A stretch of 64,000 nt of DNA, from assembly GCA_037349105.1 (NCBI GenBank), contig JAYJMM010000041.1, positions 9,732,501-9,796,500 of the forward strand. Reading direction: 5' to 3'. This document shows, piece after piece, positions 1-12,074 of this stretch. The notes beneath the pieces are model-generated. The model was not told where the DNA came from. It saw only the letters and a list, made by a program, of their open reading frames with translations, and ran no database searches. The position numbers were made by a program, and so were the translations under genes. The number at the start of each line of letters is the position of its first letter. The first letter of the stretch is position 1. This DNA comes from Limnomonas spitsbergensis. Its lineage: Eukaryota; Chlorophyta; Chlorophyceae; Chlamydomonadales.

Positions 1-983
1 CCTGCTTGCTGCTGTGGCTAGGTTTGAGGACATTGCGTCCCCCCTGGATTTCATTTGTTGTCATGAACTGGCTGGCTGCCACCTCCTCCATTAACCCCAT
101 CCTTCTCATTGGCTTCTGGTCCCTGTGTCATCTTTTGGTTATAATGAACAGATAGCGCGTATATTGGAATCATGTTCCCCATAAAACAAGTGTGGATACA
201 AGCCTAGAGATCCAAAAGTATGAAATCACATATGAACAGTGTGGATGTGTGGGTATAAAATAAAGTACTGCTGTCCTCTTGATTGCCCTCCTCGCCCTTC
301 TGGCTGTTGAAGCTTACAAAGGCTGCCCCCTCGTCTGCGCTGTTGCCCATTTGACCGAGTGCCCCTGTCGTTGCCCCTACCTCTGCCCCTTCCTCTGCCC
401 CTGCCTCTGCCCTTGCCCCTACCCCTGCCGCGGCCTGTTCCTCTGTCCTTATCCCAGCACCTCTACCTCTGCCCCTGATACTGAGGAGGTGGCAACAGGG
501 GTAGAGATGTGACATTGTCTTTGGCACTTACAATGTGGTATCGAGATGGTGCATAGTTCTCTCACTTTGCAGCCCAACAGCTTGTCCAGAGGCATTTAGT
601 GGATGAAACCTTGATTGCAAATGTTTGTGTATGACGTCACTGTGGATTCCAAGAGGTAGCGCCTCCACTGGGTGGCTGATACGTGGTACCAAGGCTGCAT
701 GGATTGCCTTTATAACCCGTCGGTGAAGTAAGCATGAGGGCATTCACAATACATGTCCACAGCCATTCCCCCCTTGCCCCAAGGAGGCCTGCTGACACTC
801 ATCACACTTTGTTCCATGATAGCCAGGTGTCAAGCATGGGCCAGATAAAGGAAGGACGTCCATGTAGTCCATGTTATGCGCCACATGCCCTGGTCATGCA
901 CACTGTGACTACCCTGACTACCCTGGCATGAGGTGAGAGATACTTAGTCGCTGAACCTCCATGTGGTTGGATGCCTGCAGGAG

Positions 984-3900
984 AATGGCCAAACCTCCCT
1001 GTGGATGGCCTCGAGGATTGGCCACAAGGAGTGTGTGGCTCTTCTCCTGGAGGGCGGAGCTCAAGTGGACATCGCCAACAAGGTAAACATTGCACAGGGG
1101 CATCCATATTGTCCATGTGATGAAACGAATTTATATGCCGTAAACCCTGCCCAGTTAACCCACTTCAGTCCTTATGTTACTATTTGGTGCAGGCGGTGCG
1201 GGCCTTGTATTTGATGCCCTTATGCTAAATGGTTGTGAAAGCTGATTGGGTGACCCTTGGCTATTCCCTGAACCACATACAGTAAGAAGTAAGAACTACG
1301 TATGGTTTCCAATCCTTCGTATGTTTGACGAATCCCCAGGTATAGGCGATCCCTAAGGACAACCTTCCCGTACGGGATACGTGCATTCTTCCCCGTGTCA
1401 TAGCAATTGTGGATCAATCGCTCGGCGGTACCTCAGTAATCTTTTGCGATTTCCCTCACGACCAGCTACGGCATTTCACGCCGAGAGGTTTTACCAATCG
1501 TTCAGGCGACTTCAGTGGGATTCGTACCCACATCCCCATTCTTCGCAGAATGATGCTCTACCAATTGAGCTACGGACCCAACCACATACACCTTGATCAT
1601 TTCAGCATCCTCCTGGCTGGTGGAGCGGGTGACGGCTGCCTCCTCATCGGCATTGTGGCCCGTACCCCTGACTGTCTATGATGCTTAACTTACTTGATTG
1701 GTCCCGGCCTCTGCCCTTGCCACGGCATGTACCCCTACCTTCACCCCTGAGGGACTCTACCCCCACCCATCCCCGACCGGGACCACGACCACGACCCCTA
1801 ACCCTAACCTTACCCCCACCCCTAAGCCCACCCCTAACCCTAGCCCCAACCCTAACCCAAACCCCACCCCTAACCCCAACCCTAACCCTAACTTCACCCC
1901 TAACCATAACCCCCGCCCCTACTCCCACCCCTACTCCTACCCCTACCTCTGTCTCTGCCCCTGCCGCGTCCCATGCCATCCCACTGCTTCAACCCCTGCC
2001 TCTGCCACTACCCCTGACTGTGTCAATATTGGGCAGTGTGCCGTATATATATATGTTGCCTCTTATGCAGTAATTCAAGGCCACCAGCCATCCATGTTTC
2101 AGTCAGTCACAATATCTAGGATCATGCCGCGCCATTGCCTGGGGGTGGGGCGCAGAAGCACCATGCTTGTTGACAGAGTCCAGCTTTGGAACCCATGGAT
2201 CCTTTGCTTGCGAATCACACACGCAGCAGTAGGGAACCGCCTACGGAAGCTTCTGACGCAGCCATGACACACAGACCACCTCCCAAGCGTTGAGGAATTT
2301 CCTCTGGCCCTCCTGCCCCCTTCACTCATTGGAGGCCTGGCCCCTGACAGCAGCATTGCCTGTGTTAGCCCCATGGGAGACGGCCCACGCATGCCTCTCG
2401 ATTGTTGAACCCGGTCAGGGATGGTAGTGGCTGGACTTGTAAGCATGGCAGGTGATTCTTGTTGCTGTTGTGCCGCTGGCTGTGTCAGCTGTTCTTCTGG
2501 CTGCTGCACCTCTGGTTCTACTTGCTGTTGTGCTCCTGCTGGATGTCCCACTGGTGTCCCTGCTTGCTGCTGTGGCTAAGTTTGAGGACATTGCGTTCCT
2601 CCTGGATTTCATTTGTTGTCATGCATTTAGCGGTTGCTTCTGCTGTATATACTGTTGATTACTGGCTGGCTGCCACCTCCTCCATTAACCCCATCCTTCT
2701 CATTGGCTTCTGGTCCCTGTGTCCATCTTTTGGTTATAATGAACAGATAGCGCGTATATTGGAATCATGTTCCCCATAAAACAAGTGTGGATACAAGCCT
2801 AGAGATCCAAAAGTATGAAATCACATATGAACAGTGTGGATGTGTGGGTATGAAATAAAGTACTGCTGTCCTCTTGATTGCCCTCCTCGCCCTTCTGGCT
2901 GTTGAAGCTTACAAAGGCTGCCTCCTCTTCTGCGTTGTTGCTCATTTGACCGAGTGCCCCTGTCGTTGCCCCTGACCCTGACCCTGACCCCGAACCTGAC
3001 CCTGACCCTGACCCTGTCGTTGCTCCTGGCCCTGACCCTGACCCTGTCGTTGCTCCTGACCCTGACCCTGGCCCTGACCCTGACTCTGACCCTGACCCTG
3101 ACCCTGACCCTGACCCTGACTCTGACCCTGACTCTGACCCTGACTCTGACCCTGCCCTGCCCCTCCCCCTAGGAAGTTGCTCTAGCTTTCACCCCCCAAA
3201 TTACAACTGACAGTACAATATTGTTGTTGATTTAGTCCACTGGGTGGCTGCCACGAGGTACCAAGGCTGCATTGCCTTTATAATTCTTCGTTGAAGTAAG
3301 CATGAGGGCATTCACAATTCTAAAAGTCCACAGCCATTCCCACCGTGCCCCGAGGAGGCCTGCTGTCACTCTACACACTGAGTACCATGCTAGCCAGGTG
3401 TCGAGCATGTGCCAGATAAAGGAAGGACGCCCATGTAGTCCATGTTATGCGCCACATGCCCCTGGCCATCATGTACACTGTGACTACCCTGACTGCCCTT
3501 GCATGAGGTGAGGGATGCTTAGTCGCTGACCCTGCTTGTGGTTGGATTATTGCAGAATGGCCAAACCTCCCTATTCATGGCCTCGTGGAGGGGCCACAAG
3601 GAGTGTGTGGCTGTCCTCCTGGACCGAGGAGCTCAAGTGAATGTTGCCAGCAAGGTAAACATTGCACAGGGGCATCCATATTGTTCATGTGACTTAGGCA
3701 AGTCATATAAACCTGGCCCAGCCAAAGTCCACATGGTACTAACTGTGTGCTGGTGCATGCTTTGTATTTGATGCCCTTCTGTTAATATGAAAGGGTCGCC
3801 TGGCGGCTCCTCCCGAGTGTCTTTGTATCATTGAGACGGCTAGGCATGCGCCCATGCATTGCACATTAAGGGTGATATGATGAAGCAAGTATCAGGAGAT

Positions 3901-6900
3901 TGCCAGTGAAAGGAGAGATTGCCAGTGATCCCATGCACTGGAAGCTTCTAAATTATGCACACATAAAAGAATCGGTGAGTGTCCGGCACTCAGTATAGGC
4001 TATGCACTGGATTTGGTGCGAGGTGTCAGCTCAAATGGTGGCAAGCTAGAGGCCAATCATGTTTTCGTCTTCATAGGCCTAGTCATCTGTGTGGGGGGGA
4101 CGGGGAGGTGGGGGCTGGTGGTGGAGGACGTCAGAGTGTGATGGGGAGGTTCATTGTGAGTACCCTGACTGCCATGACCTTGAATGAGATTGTGGATGCT
4201 TAATCACTGACCCTGCTTGTGGTTGGATGCTTGCAGAATGGCCTCACATCCCTGTTCGTAGCCTCAAAGGAAGGCCACAAGGAGTGCGTCGCTCTTCTCC
4301 TGGAGCGAGGAGCTCAAGTGGACATCGCCGAGAAGGTAAACATTGCACGGGGCATCCATATTGTTCATATGATTAAATAAATTCATATCAACCTCGCCCA
4401 GTTCACCCACTTCAAAATTCAGTCCTTATGCTACTATTTGGTGCAGGCGGTGCGGTGCTTGTATTTGATGCCCTTCTGCTAAATGGTTGTGAAAGCTGAT
4501 TGGGTGACCCTGAACCACATACACCTTGATTCATTCTTCGCATCCTTCTGGCTGGTGGAGCGGGTGACGGCTGCCTTCCCATCGGCATTGTGGCCCGTAC
4601 CCCCGACTGTCCCTGTTGCTTGTGTTGAACAGTCCCGGCCTCTGCCCTTGCCACAACATGTACCCCTACTAGGGCGTGGAGGTTAAGGAAACATCGCAGC
4701 TTGGGGCCGTTGGCCGCGACTGCCCCACCCCCTACCCCTGTCTCTAACCTTACCCTTACCCCAACCCCTACCTCAGTCTCTGCCCCTGCCGCGTCCCATG
4801 CCATCCCACATTCCCACTGCGCCGACCCCTGCCCCTGCCACCACCTTATGCTGTGTCAATATTGGGCAGTTTAAATGTATGTTCCTTTTATTCCATTCTG
4901 TTCCCTCTGGATTGCATTTGTTGTCATTAATTTAGCGGTTGCTTCTGATGCAGATACTGTTGATTACTTGCTGGCTGCCACCTCCTTAAACGAAATTATG
5001 AAATCCTTTTGCGATTGTGTGGATGTGTGGATGTGTGCCATTATCACCCCAGCCTCACCGCTGTCTGTGCGATGTGGATGAAGCCTAATGTTTGTGTTAT
5101 CATAAGTTAAATTTTAAGTGTATAACGTCACTGTGGATTCCAAGAGGTAGCGCCTCCACTGGGTGGCTGATACGTGGTACCAAGGCTGCATGGATTGCCT
5201 TTATAACCCGTCGGTGAAGTAAGCATGAGGGATTCACAAGTCAAGTCCACAGCCATTCCCCCCTTTCCCCGAGGAGGCCTGCTGTCACTCACCACACTTA
5301 GTACCATGATAGCCAGGTGTCAAGCATGTGCCAGATAAAGGAAGGACGTCCATGTAGTCCATGTTATGCGACACATGCCCCTAGCCATCATGTACACTGT
5401 GACTACCCTGACTGCCCTTGCATGAGGTGAGGGATGCTTAGTCACTGGACCTCCATGTGGTTGGTTGCCTGCAGGAGAGTGGCCAAACACCCCTATTCGT
5501 AGCCTCGTGGAAGGGCCACAAGGAGTGTGTGGCTCTTCTGCTGGAGGAGGAAGCTCAAGTGGACATCGCCGACAAGGTAAACATTGCACAGGGGCATCCA
5601 TGTTGTCCTTATCGTCCTATTTGGTGCAGGCGGTGCGGTGCTTGTATTTGATGCCCTTCTGCTAAATGGTTGTGAAAGCTGATTGGGTGACCCTGAACCA
5701 CATACACCTTGATTCATTCTTCGCATCCTTCTGGCTGGTGGAGCGGGTGACGGCTGCCTTCCCATCGGCATTGTGGCCCGTACCCCCGACTGTCCCTGTT
5801 GCTTGTGTTGAACAGTCCCGGCCTCTGCCCTTGCCACAACATGTACCCCTACTAGGGCGTGGAGGTTAGGGAAACATCGCAGCTTGGGGCCGTTGGCCGC
5901 GACTGCCCCACCCCCTACCCCTGTCTCTAACCTTACCCTTACCCCAACCCCTACCTCAGTCTCTGCCCCTGCCGCGTCCCATGCCATCCCACATTCCCAC
6001 TGCGCCGACCCCTGCCCCTGCCACCACCTTATGCTGTGTCAATATTGGGCAGTTTAAATGTATGTTCCTTTTATTCCATTCTGTTCCCTCTGGATTGCAT
6101 TTGTTGTCATTAATTTAGCGGTTGCTTCTGATGCAGATACTGTTGATTACTTGCTGGCTGCCACCTCCTTAAACGAAATTATGAAATCCTTTTGCGATTG
6201 TGTGGATGTGTGGATGTGTGCCATTATCACCCCAGCCTCACCGCTGTCTGTGCGATGTGGATGAAGCCTAATGTTTGTGTTATCATAAGTTAAATTTTAA
6301 GTGTATAACGTCACTGTGGATTCCAAGAGGTAGCGCCTCCACTGGGTGGCTGCTACATGGTACCAAGGCTGCATGGATTGCCTTTATAACCCGTCGGTGA
6401 AGTAAGCATGAGGGCATTCACAATTCAAGTCCACAGCCATTCCCCCCTTGCCCCGAGGAGGCCCGCTGTTACTCATCACACTGAGTACCATGATAGCCAG
6501 GTGTCAAGCATGTGCCAGATAAAGGAAGGACGTCCATGTAGTCCATGTTATGCGCCACATGCCCCTGGCCATCATGTACACTGTGGCTACCCTGACTGCC
6601 CTTGCATGAGGTGAGGGATGCTTAGTCGCTGACCCTGCTTATGGTTGGATTATTGCAGAATGGCCAGACCTCCCTATTCATGGCCTTGAGGGAGGGCCAC
6701 AGAAAGTGTGTGGCTCTTCTGCTGGAGGGCGGAGCTCAAGTGGACATCGCCGACAAGGTAAACATTGCACAGGGGCATCCATATTGTTCATGTGACTTAG
6801 GCAAGTCATATAAACCTGGCCCAGCCAAAGTCCACATGGTGCTAACTGTGTGCTGGTGCATGCTTTGTATTTGATGCCCTTCTGTTAATATGAAAGGTTC

Positions 6901-9900
6901 GCCTGGCGGCTCCTCCCGAGTGTCTTTGTATCATTGAGACGGCTAGGCATGCGCCCATGCATTGCACATTAAGGGTGATATGATGAAGCAAGTATCAGGA
7001 GATTGCCAGTGAAAGGAGAGATTGCCAGTGATCCCATGCACTGGAAGCTTCTAAATTATGCACACATAAAAGAATCGGTGAGTGTCCGGCACTCAGTATA
7101 GGCTATGCACTGGATTTGGTGCGAGGTTTCAGCTCAAATGGTGGCGAGCTAGAGGCCAATCATGTTTTCGTCTTCATAGGCCTAGTCATCTGTGTGTGTG
7201 AGGGGGGGGGCTGGTGGCAGAGGACGTCAGAGTGATAGTGGGGGAGGGGGGGGGAGGACCTGGTGGTCGAGTATTCAGCCCGAGCCCCGAGGAGGCCTGT
7301 TGTCACTCAAGACACTTGGTACCATGATCGCCAGGTGTCCACAGCCATTCACCCCGGGGGAGGGGGGATGTCCCAAAGTGCTGGGGGGTGTAGCTGAAAA
7401 TTTCCCGGAATACTGCAAATCCTCAGCTACATTCCCCACCATCCCTGCAAATCCTCAACTACATTGTCCACCACCACCTGCAAATCCTCAGCTACTTTCT
7501 CCACCTCCCCCTGCAAATCATCAGGTACATTCCCCGTCACCCCTGCAAATCCTCAGCTACATTCCCCACCACCCTTGCAAATCCTCAGCTACAGTCCCCA
7601 CCCCCCCTGCAAATCCTCAGCTACATGCCCCATCACCCCTTCAAATCCTCAGCTACATTCCCCATCACCCCTTCAAATCCTCAGCTACATTCCCCATAAC
7701 CCCGGAAAATCCTCAGCTACATTCCATGCCATCCTTGCAATTCCTTAGCTACATTCCCCACCACGCCCTGCAAATCCTCAGCTACAATCCATGCCATCCT
7801 TGTAAATCTTCAGCTACATTCCCCACCCACCCCTGCAAATCCTCAGCTACATTCCATGCCATCCTTGCAAATGCTTAGCTAAATTCCCCACACCCCTCCA
7901 AATCCTCAGCTACATTCCCCATCACCCATTTATACATTTTGCTATATTCCCCACCATCCCTCAAAACCTCAGCTAAACTCCCCACAATTCCTCAAAATCA
8001 TCAGCTACATTCACCATCACCCCTGCAAACCCCCAGCTACATTCCCCATCACCCCTTCAAATCCCCAGCTACATTCCCCACCATCCTTTCAAATCCCCAG
8101 CTACATTCCCCACCATCCCCTCTAAATCCTCAGCTTCATTCCCCACCATCCCTTCAAATCCTCAGCTACATTCCCCACCATCCCTTCAAATCCTCAGCTA
8201 CATTCCCCACCAGTCCTGCCAATTCCCATGCAAACTTAGTCATGTGAATATGAAATGCTTCATTTGAATCATATCTGATGAGGGATTTGCATATAGCCCA
8301 GCAACTTAAATGTGGTGAGGTGAGGCTGTCCTTGATAGCTGGCATTATATATGGTCTAAGAGCTGCCATGCCTTGGTGGGAGCATGGGGGATAACATGGC
8401 ACAGGGGCATCCATGTCGTTCATGTGATTTAGGCAAGTCATATAAACCCACTTGGCACACTTCAAAAACAGTCCATTTGGGTGCAGGTGCGTGCCTTGTT
8501 TATGACACCGTCATGTTGAATGTGTGGCAAGTACGATTAGATGGTCCTTGGCAAGGCACCCACTCCCTGAACTGCTGACTCCTTTATTGTCCCTCCGGTT
8601 CCCTCTTCATCTGCATTGTGGCCCATCGTCCCGACCTCCCCTGTTGCTTGAGTTGACCGACCTGGCTCGGCCTCTAGGCTGCCCTTGTCGCAACCTGTAC
8701 CCCTACTACCTCTAACCCTGTCTTTCCTATGTTGGACTCCTACCCTTCCCTCTGTCTCTGTCTCTGCTCTACCAACCCACTGTCCCTACCAATCAATGCA
8801 TGCACACTGCTATTTGACCCATGGCCACAATAAACGAGGCTTGTCAGGTGAGACATGCTTTGTACCATGGCAGCCGTGTCTCAAGCTTGGGGCAAGATTA
8901 ATGTGGCCTTGTGAATCATTCCCTATCGGCCCCGCGTCACCGTCCTTTGTGTATACTGTGAGTGCCATTGATGGCTTGGGGACAAGGAAGCTTAACTGCT
9001 GACCCTCAATGCGGTCTGATGCAGAATGGCGTAACGCCCCTTGACATTGCCACGAGGAAGGGTCACAAGGAGTGCGTGGCCCTATTGTTGGAGAAAGGAG
9101 CCAAAGTGGATACCGCCAAAAGAACTTATAACAAGGTGTGCACAACCTACTTTCGATCAAGCCATTCCTGGTTGTTTACACCCCAATTGCAACCTGTACT
9201 TGTGCTTCTAGATGTTGCATTGCCTACCTTGCTCCTACTAGAAGCAGTCCCCACATGTTTCCTCTTGACCATTGTTTGTGCATGTGCAGGCCTCTGTTGA
9301 AGCTGGGCGGGTCCATGCCGCTGGAGGGGATCACAAGGTATGTGCCACATGGTGCTTAGGCAGGACGATTCCTTAGGACATTCCTTGACATGTTTGATTC
9401 CATCCTCTACTCTGTTGACAGCTTTGACATGTTTCATTTGCCGTGGAGGATGTTTCACATGCTTACTCTTTACTACTGCTTAGGCCACGGTTGAAGCTGC
9501 GCGGGAGATGTTGGCAAGGACGAAGGAAGTCGTTGCAGCCAGGGCCTTGGAGGTCGCTGGTGTAAGGAACGCGAAGCTCGCAGCGGAAAAGGTGGCCCAG
9601 GCAGCAGAAAAGATGGCCCAGGCAGCGTGCACGGCGATTGCGGCCGATGAACATGGCGCACTGCTCCGCATTGTGGCCAAGAACGCGACACTATGCAACG
9701 TGAACACCGATCCGGCGAGCCCGCACAAAGGCCTCTCTCCGCTTCACTTGGCGGCCGGGCTAGGGAGGGTGCGGATGCTGCTGGCCATGCTGAACCTTGG
9801 GACGGTAGTGAGCCTCTGCATCGGCTCCGGCTCAGACACCCGGGATCTCCCCTTGGGTGCCGCGGTCGCTGCCTGCCAGGCCAGGGTTGCCACCATTCTG

Positions 9901-12074
9901 TTGGACAAGGGTGCGGACGTCAACGCCGCACGGGCCTCAGACGGTTTCAGGGCATTGCACATCGCTGTGGCCTCCGGGTCGGTCGAGCTCGGCGTCCTGC
10001 TGGCCGGGCATGACGGGATCAACATGGACGTCAAGGCGAAAAATGGCGACACTCCTCTGCTCATGGCCGCCGCACTTGGCTGCGAGGCGTTGGTTAAGGT
10101 GTTGCTTGATGCCGGGGCCGACCCAGACATCAAGGCAAGGAATGGCAATGCGGCGCTTCACTCGGTGGCTTCCCGTGGCCAGGAGGCGATGGTTAAGGTG
10201 CTGCTAGATGCCGGTGCTGACCCTGACATCCGGGCGAGTAACGGTGACACGGTTCTTCACATGGCAGTAGTGAGTGGCCGCGAGACCCTCATTAAGATCG
10301 TGTTGGACGCCGGGGCCGATGTCGACATGCTCAACAGCAAGCAAGAGTCAGCGTTGCAGCTGGCGATAGCCGGCAAGGATGACGCCGCCCTGAGGATGCT
10401 GATTGAGCTGGCCAATCTTGATCTTCGACTGGGAGATGGTGAAACAGCGTTGTACAAGGCGGCTGAAGGCGGCAACCAGGCAGTGGTCGTGGCCTTGTTA
10501 CAAGCCGGCGCCGACCACAACATCTGCAGCGAACAAGGTTTGCGTCCATCTCTGGTGGCCGCAACAGATGCCATCGCCGATTTGTTGGAGGGTGGAGCTG
10601 ACCTGGCCGAGGTGCTGGGCAAGAACAAGGGCGCGGCAGGCACCGCCAAGGAGAAGGAGTTGCGCCCTAAGCAGAAGAAGTCGCGGACCAACCGCATGGT
10701 CGCCAACGCCAAAGCCATGAAGGAGGCAACGTCGAAGGCTCTGGTGGGTATGCCGGTGCGCCCTGTGTTCATCTCCTTCAGGGTCAAAGAGGCGCGCCCG
10801 CAAGCCGTGGCGTTGAAGCGACAGTTGGAGGCCAGGGGCGTGCTGACCTTCTGCTCGGAGACCGACATTCTGCCGGGCACCGACTGGGTGAGTTGTGGAA
10901 CGTAGAAGCTTTGATAAAAATAGCTGTGCCCGAGGTGCTTTACCCCCTTGACTTGCACTGGGACACGATTCCTCTTTAGTGGGGACGCCGCTGTTAGGAA
11001 GAAGAAAAGGCTGTAGGTTCAGTGCGGCCTGTTGAATTTAAATTTCTGACTGTCTGAAGCCTACAACGGCTACAACACAAAGTCATACTGAGGTGGCAGT
11101 CGAATTCACTCGCTCTCTCACCGCAGGCTGGTTTGACCGGTGGCCCTTCACAGTTTGCCCATCTAGGCTGCTCAAGATGGCGCGACTCTGCACTATGTTT
11201 TTGTACATCGCAACGCCCCTTCCACTCTGGATACGTGAAATGTGATCCTCCTTGGAATGGAAGATTCAATGAATAATATCTGGATTTGTTGAATAGCTCA
11301 ACTTACTGATATCAATAAGGTGCCAAGCATCCTAGTCAGTACTATTCAGTCAGTGCTAAAAATAAAACCGTACATCACTCTCAAGTTGCGACTTACCGGT
11401 ACATGCCGCATGCTTTACAGGTCAAGACCATCTTTCAGGCCCTGGCTACATGCAGCATCATGGTGGTGCTTCAGACGGAAACGTACGGCTCTGCAGGGAC
11501 CGACGTGTTTGCCACCTACGAGGAATTGGTGGCCGCCAAGAAAGAGGGCATTGACATCTACATCGTCAAGATGGCACTGAGGGTCAAGGAGCCAGGGGTG
11601 CAGGTCAGTTTGATGAGTCACATGTCAACGGCGCAGCCATGGTTGTAGCCTTTTCTCCTGGTTATTATGGTAACGCTCCGGACTATGGAATGGGGAGGAA
11701 AACAAATGCTGACATATGTTGCTACAGGGTTAACAATGGGGTGACTCATTATGGGTGATGGATTACTTGGTGAGGTAGCAGGGGAGAACATGTCCTTTTT
11801 GTTGATGCTTGATGCTTCATGGGTACCTGAAGTGTTATGCAGGTACACGTCACATGCATATTAGTTCATCACACAATGGACTGTCCAAAAAGTAATAACT
11901 GAAATACGGAAGGATCTCTGCATGCCCCAGGCCATGCTCAACACGCTGCAAGGAACGGTCTGGGGAGACAAGGCTGAGCCGGGCGACATCGACGGCATGG
12001 GACTGACGGTCCCGGAGAAGGTGTTGCAGGACATCACGGCTGTGCTGGAACGGGCTCTGAAGAAGGACGCATAG
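984..12074 (+). CDS. Ankyrin-repeat / TIR-domain protein, 5' end not in window or unresolved
   Basis: Exons: 984-1082, 3556-3654, 4237-4335, 5478-5576, 6659-6757 (99 bp each), 9025-9135, 9290-9337, 9484-10887, 11421-11603, 11931-12074 (TAG at 12072). Every junction is phase 0 with GT..AG introns. The five 99-bp exons and the start of the 9025 exon each encode one ankyrin repeat of the NGQTSLF...GHKECVALLLE type. The 468-codon exon holds an Ala-rich lead, then about eight ankyrin repeats (GDTPLLMAAALG, LLDAGADPDI). A basic linker follows, then a TIR-like start (VFISFRVKEARPQA, ILPGTDW). The TIR continues in the next exon (ATCSIMVVL, FATYEEL, IYIVKM). A Glu in TYEEL sits where the TIR NADase Glu is expected. 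From the family, such proteins act in cytosolic recognition and immune signalling; that role is inferred here. No start codon was identified. Exons 1 and 4 may begin three bases earlier. Confidence 0.8.
1282..1579 (-). mobile_element. tRNA-derived SINE insertion with 11-bp target-site duplication
   Basis: This is a 298-bp insert flanked by AACCACATACA at 1271-1281 and 1580-1590. The same cassette without the insert is present at about 4514 and 5697, where the target sequence occurs once. On the minus strand the insert begins GGGTCCGTAGCTCAATTGG, a tRNA 5' end with an A-box. A hairpin CATTC..GAATG follows, then a T-arm-like GTGGGTACGAATCCCAC (B-box, one change from GGTTCGAATCC). The acceptor stem pairs poorly and the anticodon loop is one base short, so it is a tRNA-like head rather than a working tRNA gene. 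The remaining ~220 bp is an unrelated body ending in TTCTTACTTCTTAC. Confidence 0.85.
1795..1920. repeat. Degenerate telomere-like CCCTAA/CCCCTAACC tract
   Basis: The tract consists of repeated CCCTAACC, CCCCACCCCTAA and similar units in the intron after the first ankyrin exon. It is irregular, so an old interstitial repeat or simple-sequence expansion is more likely than a true chromosome end. Confidence 0.7.
2963..3160. repeat. CCCTGA hexamer microsatellite
   Basis: About 30 copies of CCTGAC/CCCTGA with occasional CTGTCGTTGCTC interruptions, in the intron before the second ankyrin exon. Reading frames across it (LTLTLTLTL) are artefacts of the repeat. Confidence 0.9.
7405..8225 (+). repeat. 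~32-bp intronic minisatellite, about 25 copies
   Basis: The unit contains CCTCAGCTACATTCCCCACC followed by a variable CATCCCTGCAAAT part. It lies in the long ANK-TIR intron before the 9025 exon. In the sense direction every copy carries a pyrimidine-rich stretch ending in CTCAG, like a 3' splice site. The long open frame across it (HSPSPLQILSY repeats) is most likely a by-product. Confidence 0.9.

Larger units (their letters stand above)
628..7190 (+). repeat. Segmentally duplicated ankyrin-exon cassettes
   Basis: Each of the five 99-bp ankyrin exons is embedded in a similar block: a promoter-proximal-looking segment with TGACGTCACTGTGG, then GTAAGCATGAGGG, the exon, GTAAACATTGCACAGGGGCATCC, and CA-rich low-complexity DNA. 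Two pairs are nearly identical. The interval from about 4436 to 5228 recurs at about 5618-6411, offset 1,183 bp. The interval from about 3241 to 4110 recurs at about 6344-7213, offset 3,103 bp. The start of the window (1-290) also recurs at about 2560-2920. Intron and exon were therefore copied together, by recent unequal exchange. Confidence 0.85.

Noticed and set aside
1505..1579. Functional tRNA gene on the minus strand
   Set aside because: The acceptor stem has two mismatches and the anticodon loop is one base short. Flanking target duplications show that it is the head of a SINE.
1795..1920. Chromosome end (telomere)
   Set aside because: The CCCTAA units are irregular and gene exons continue on both sides.
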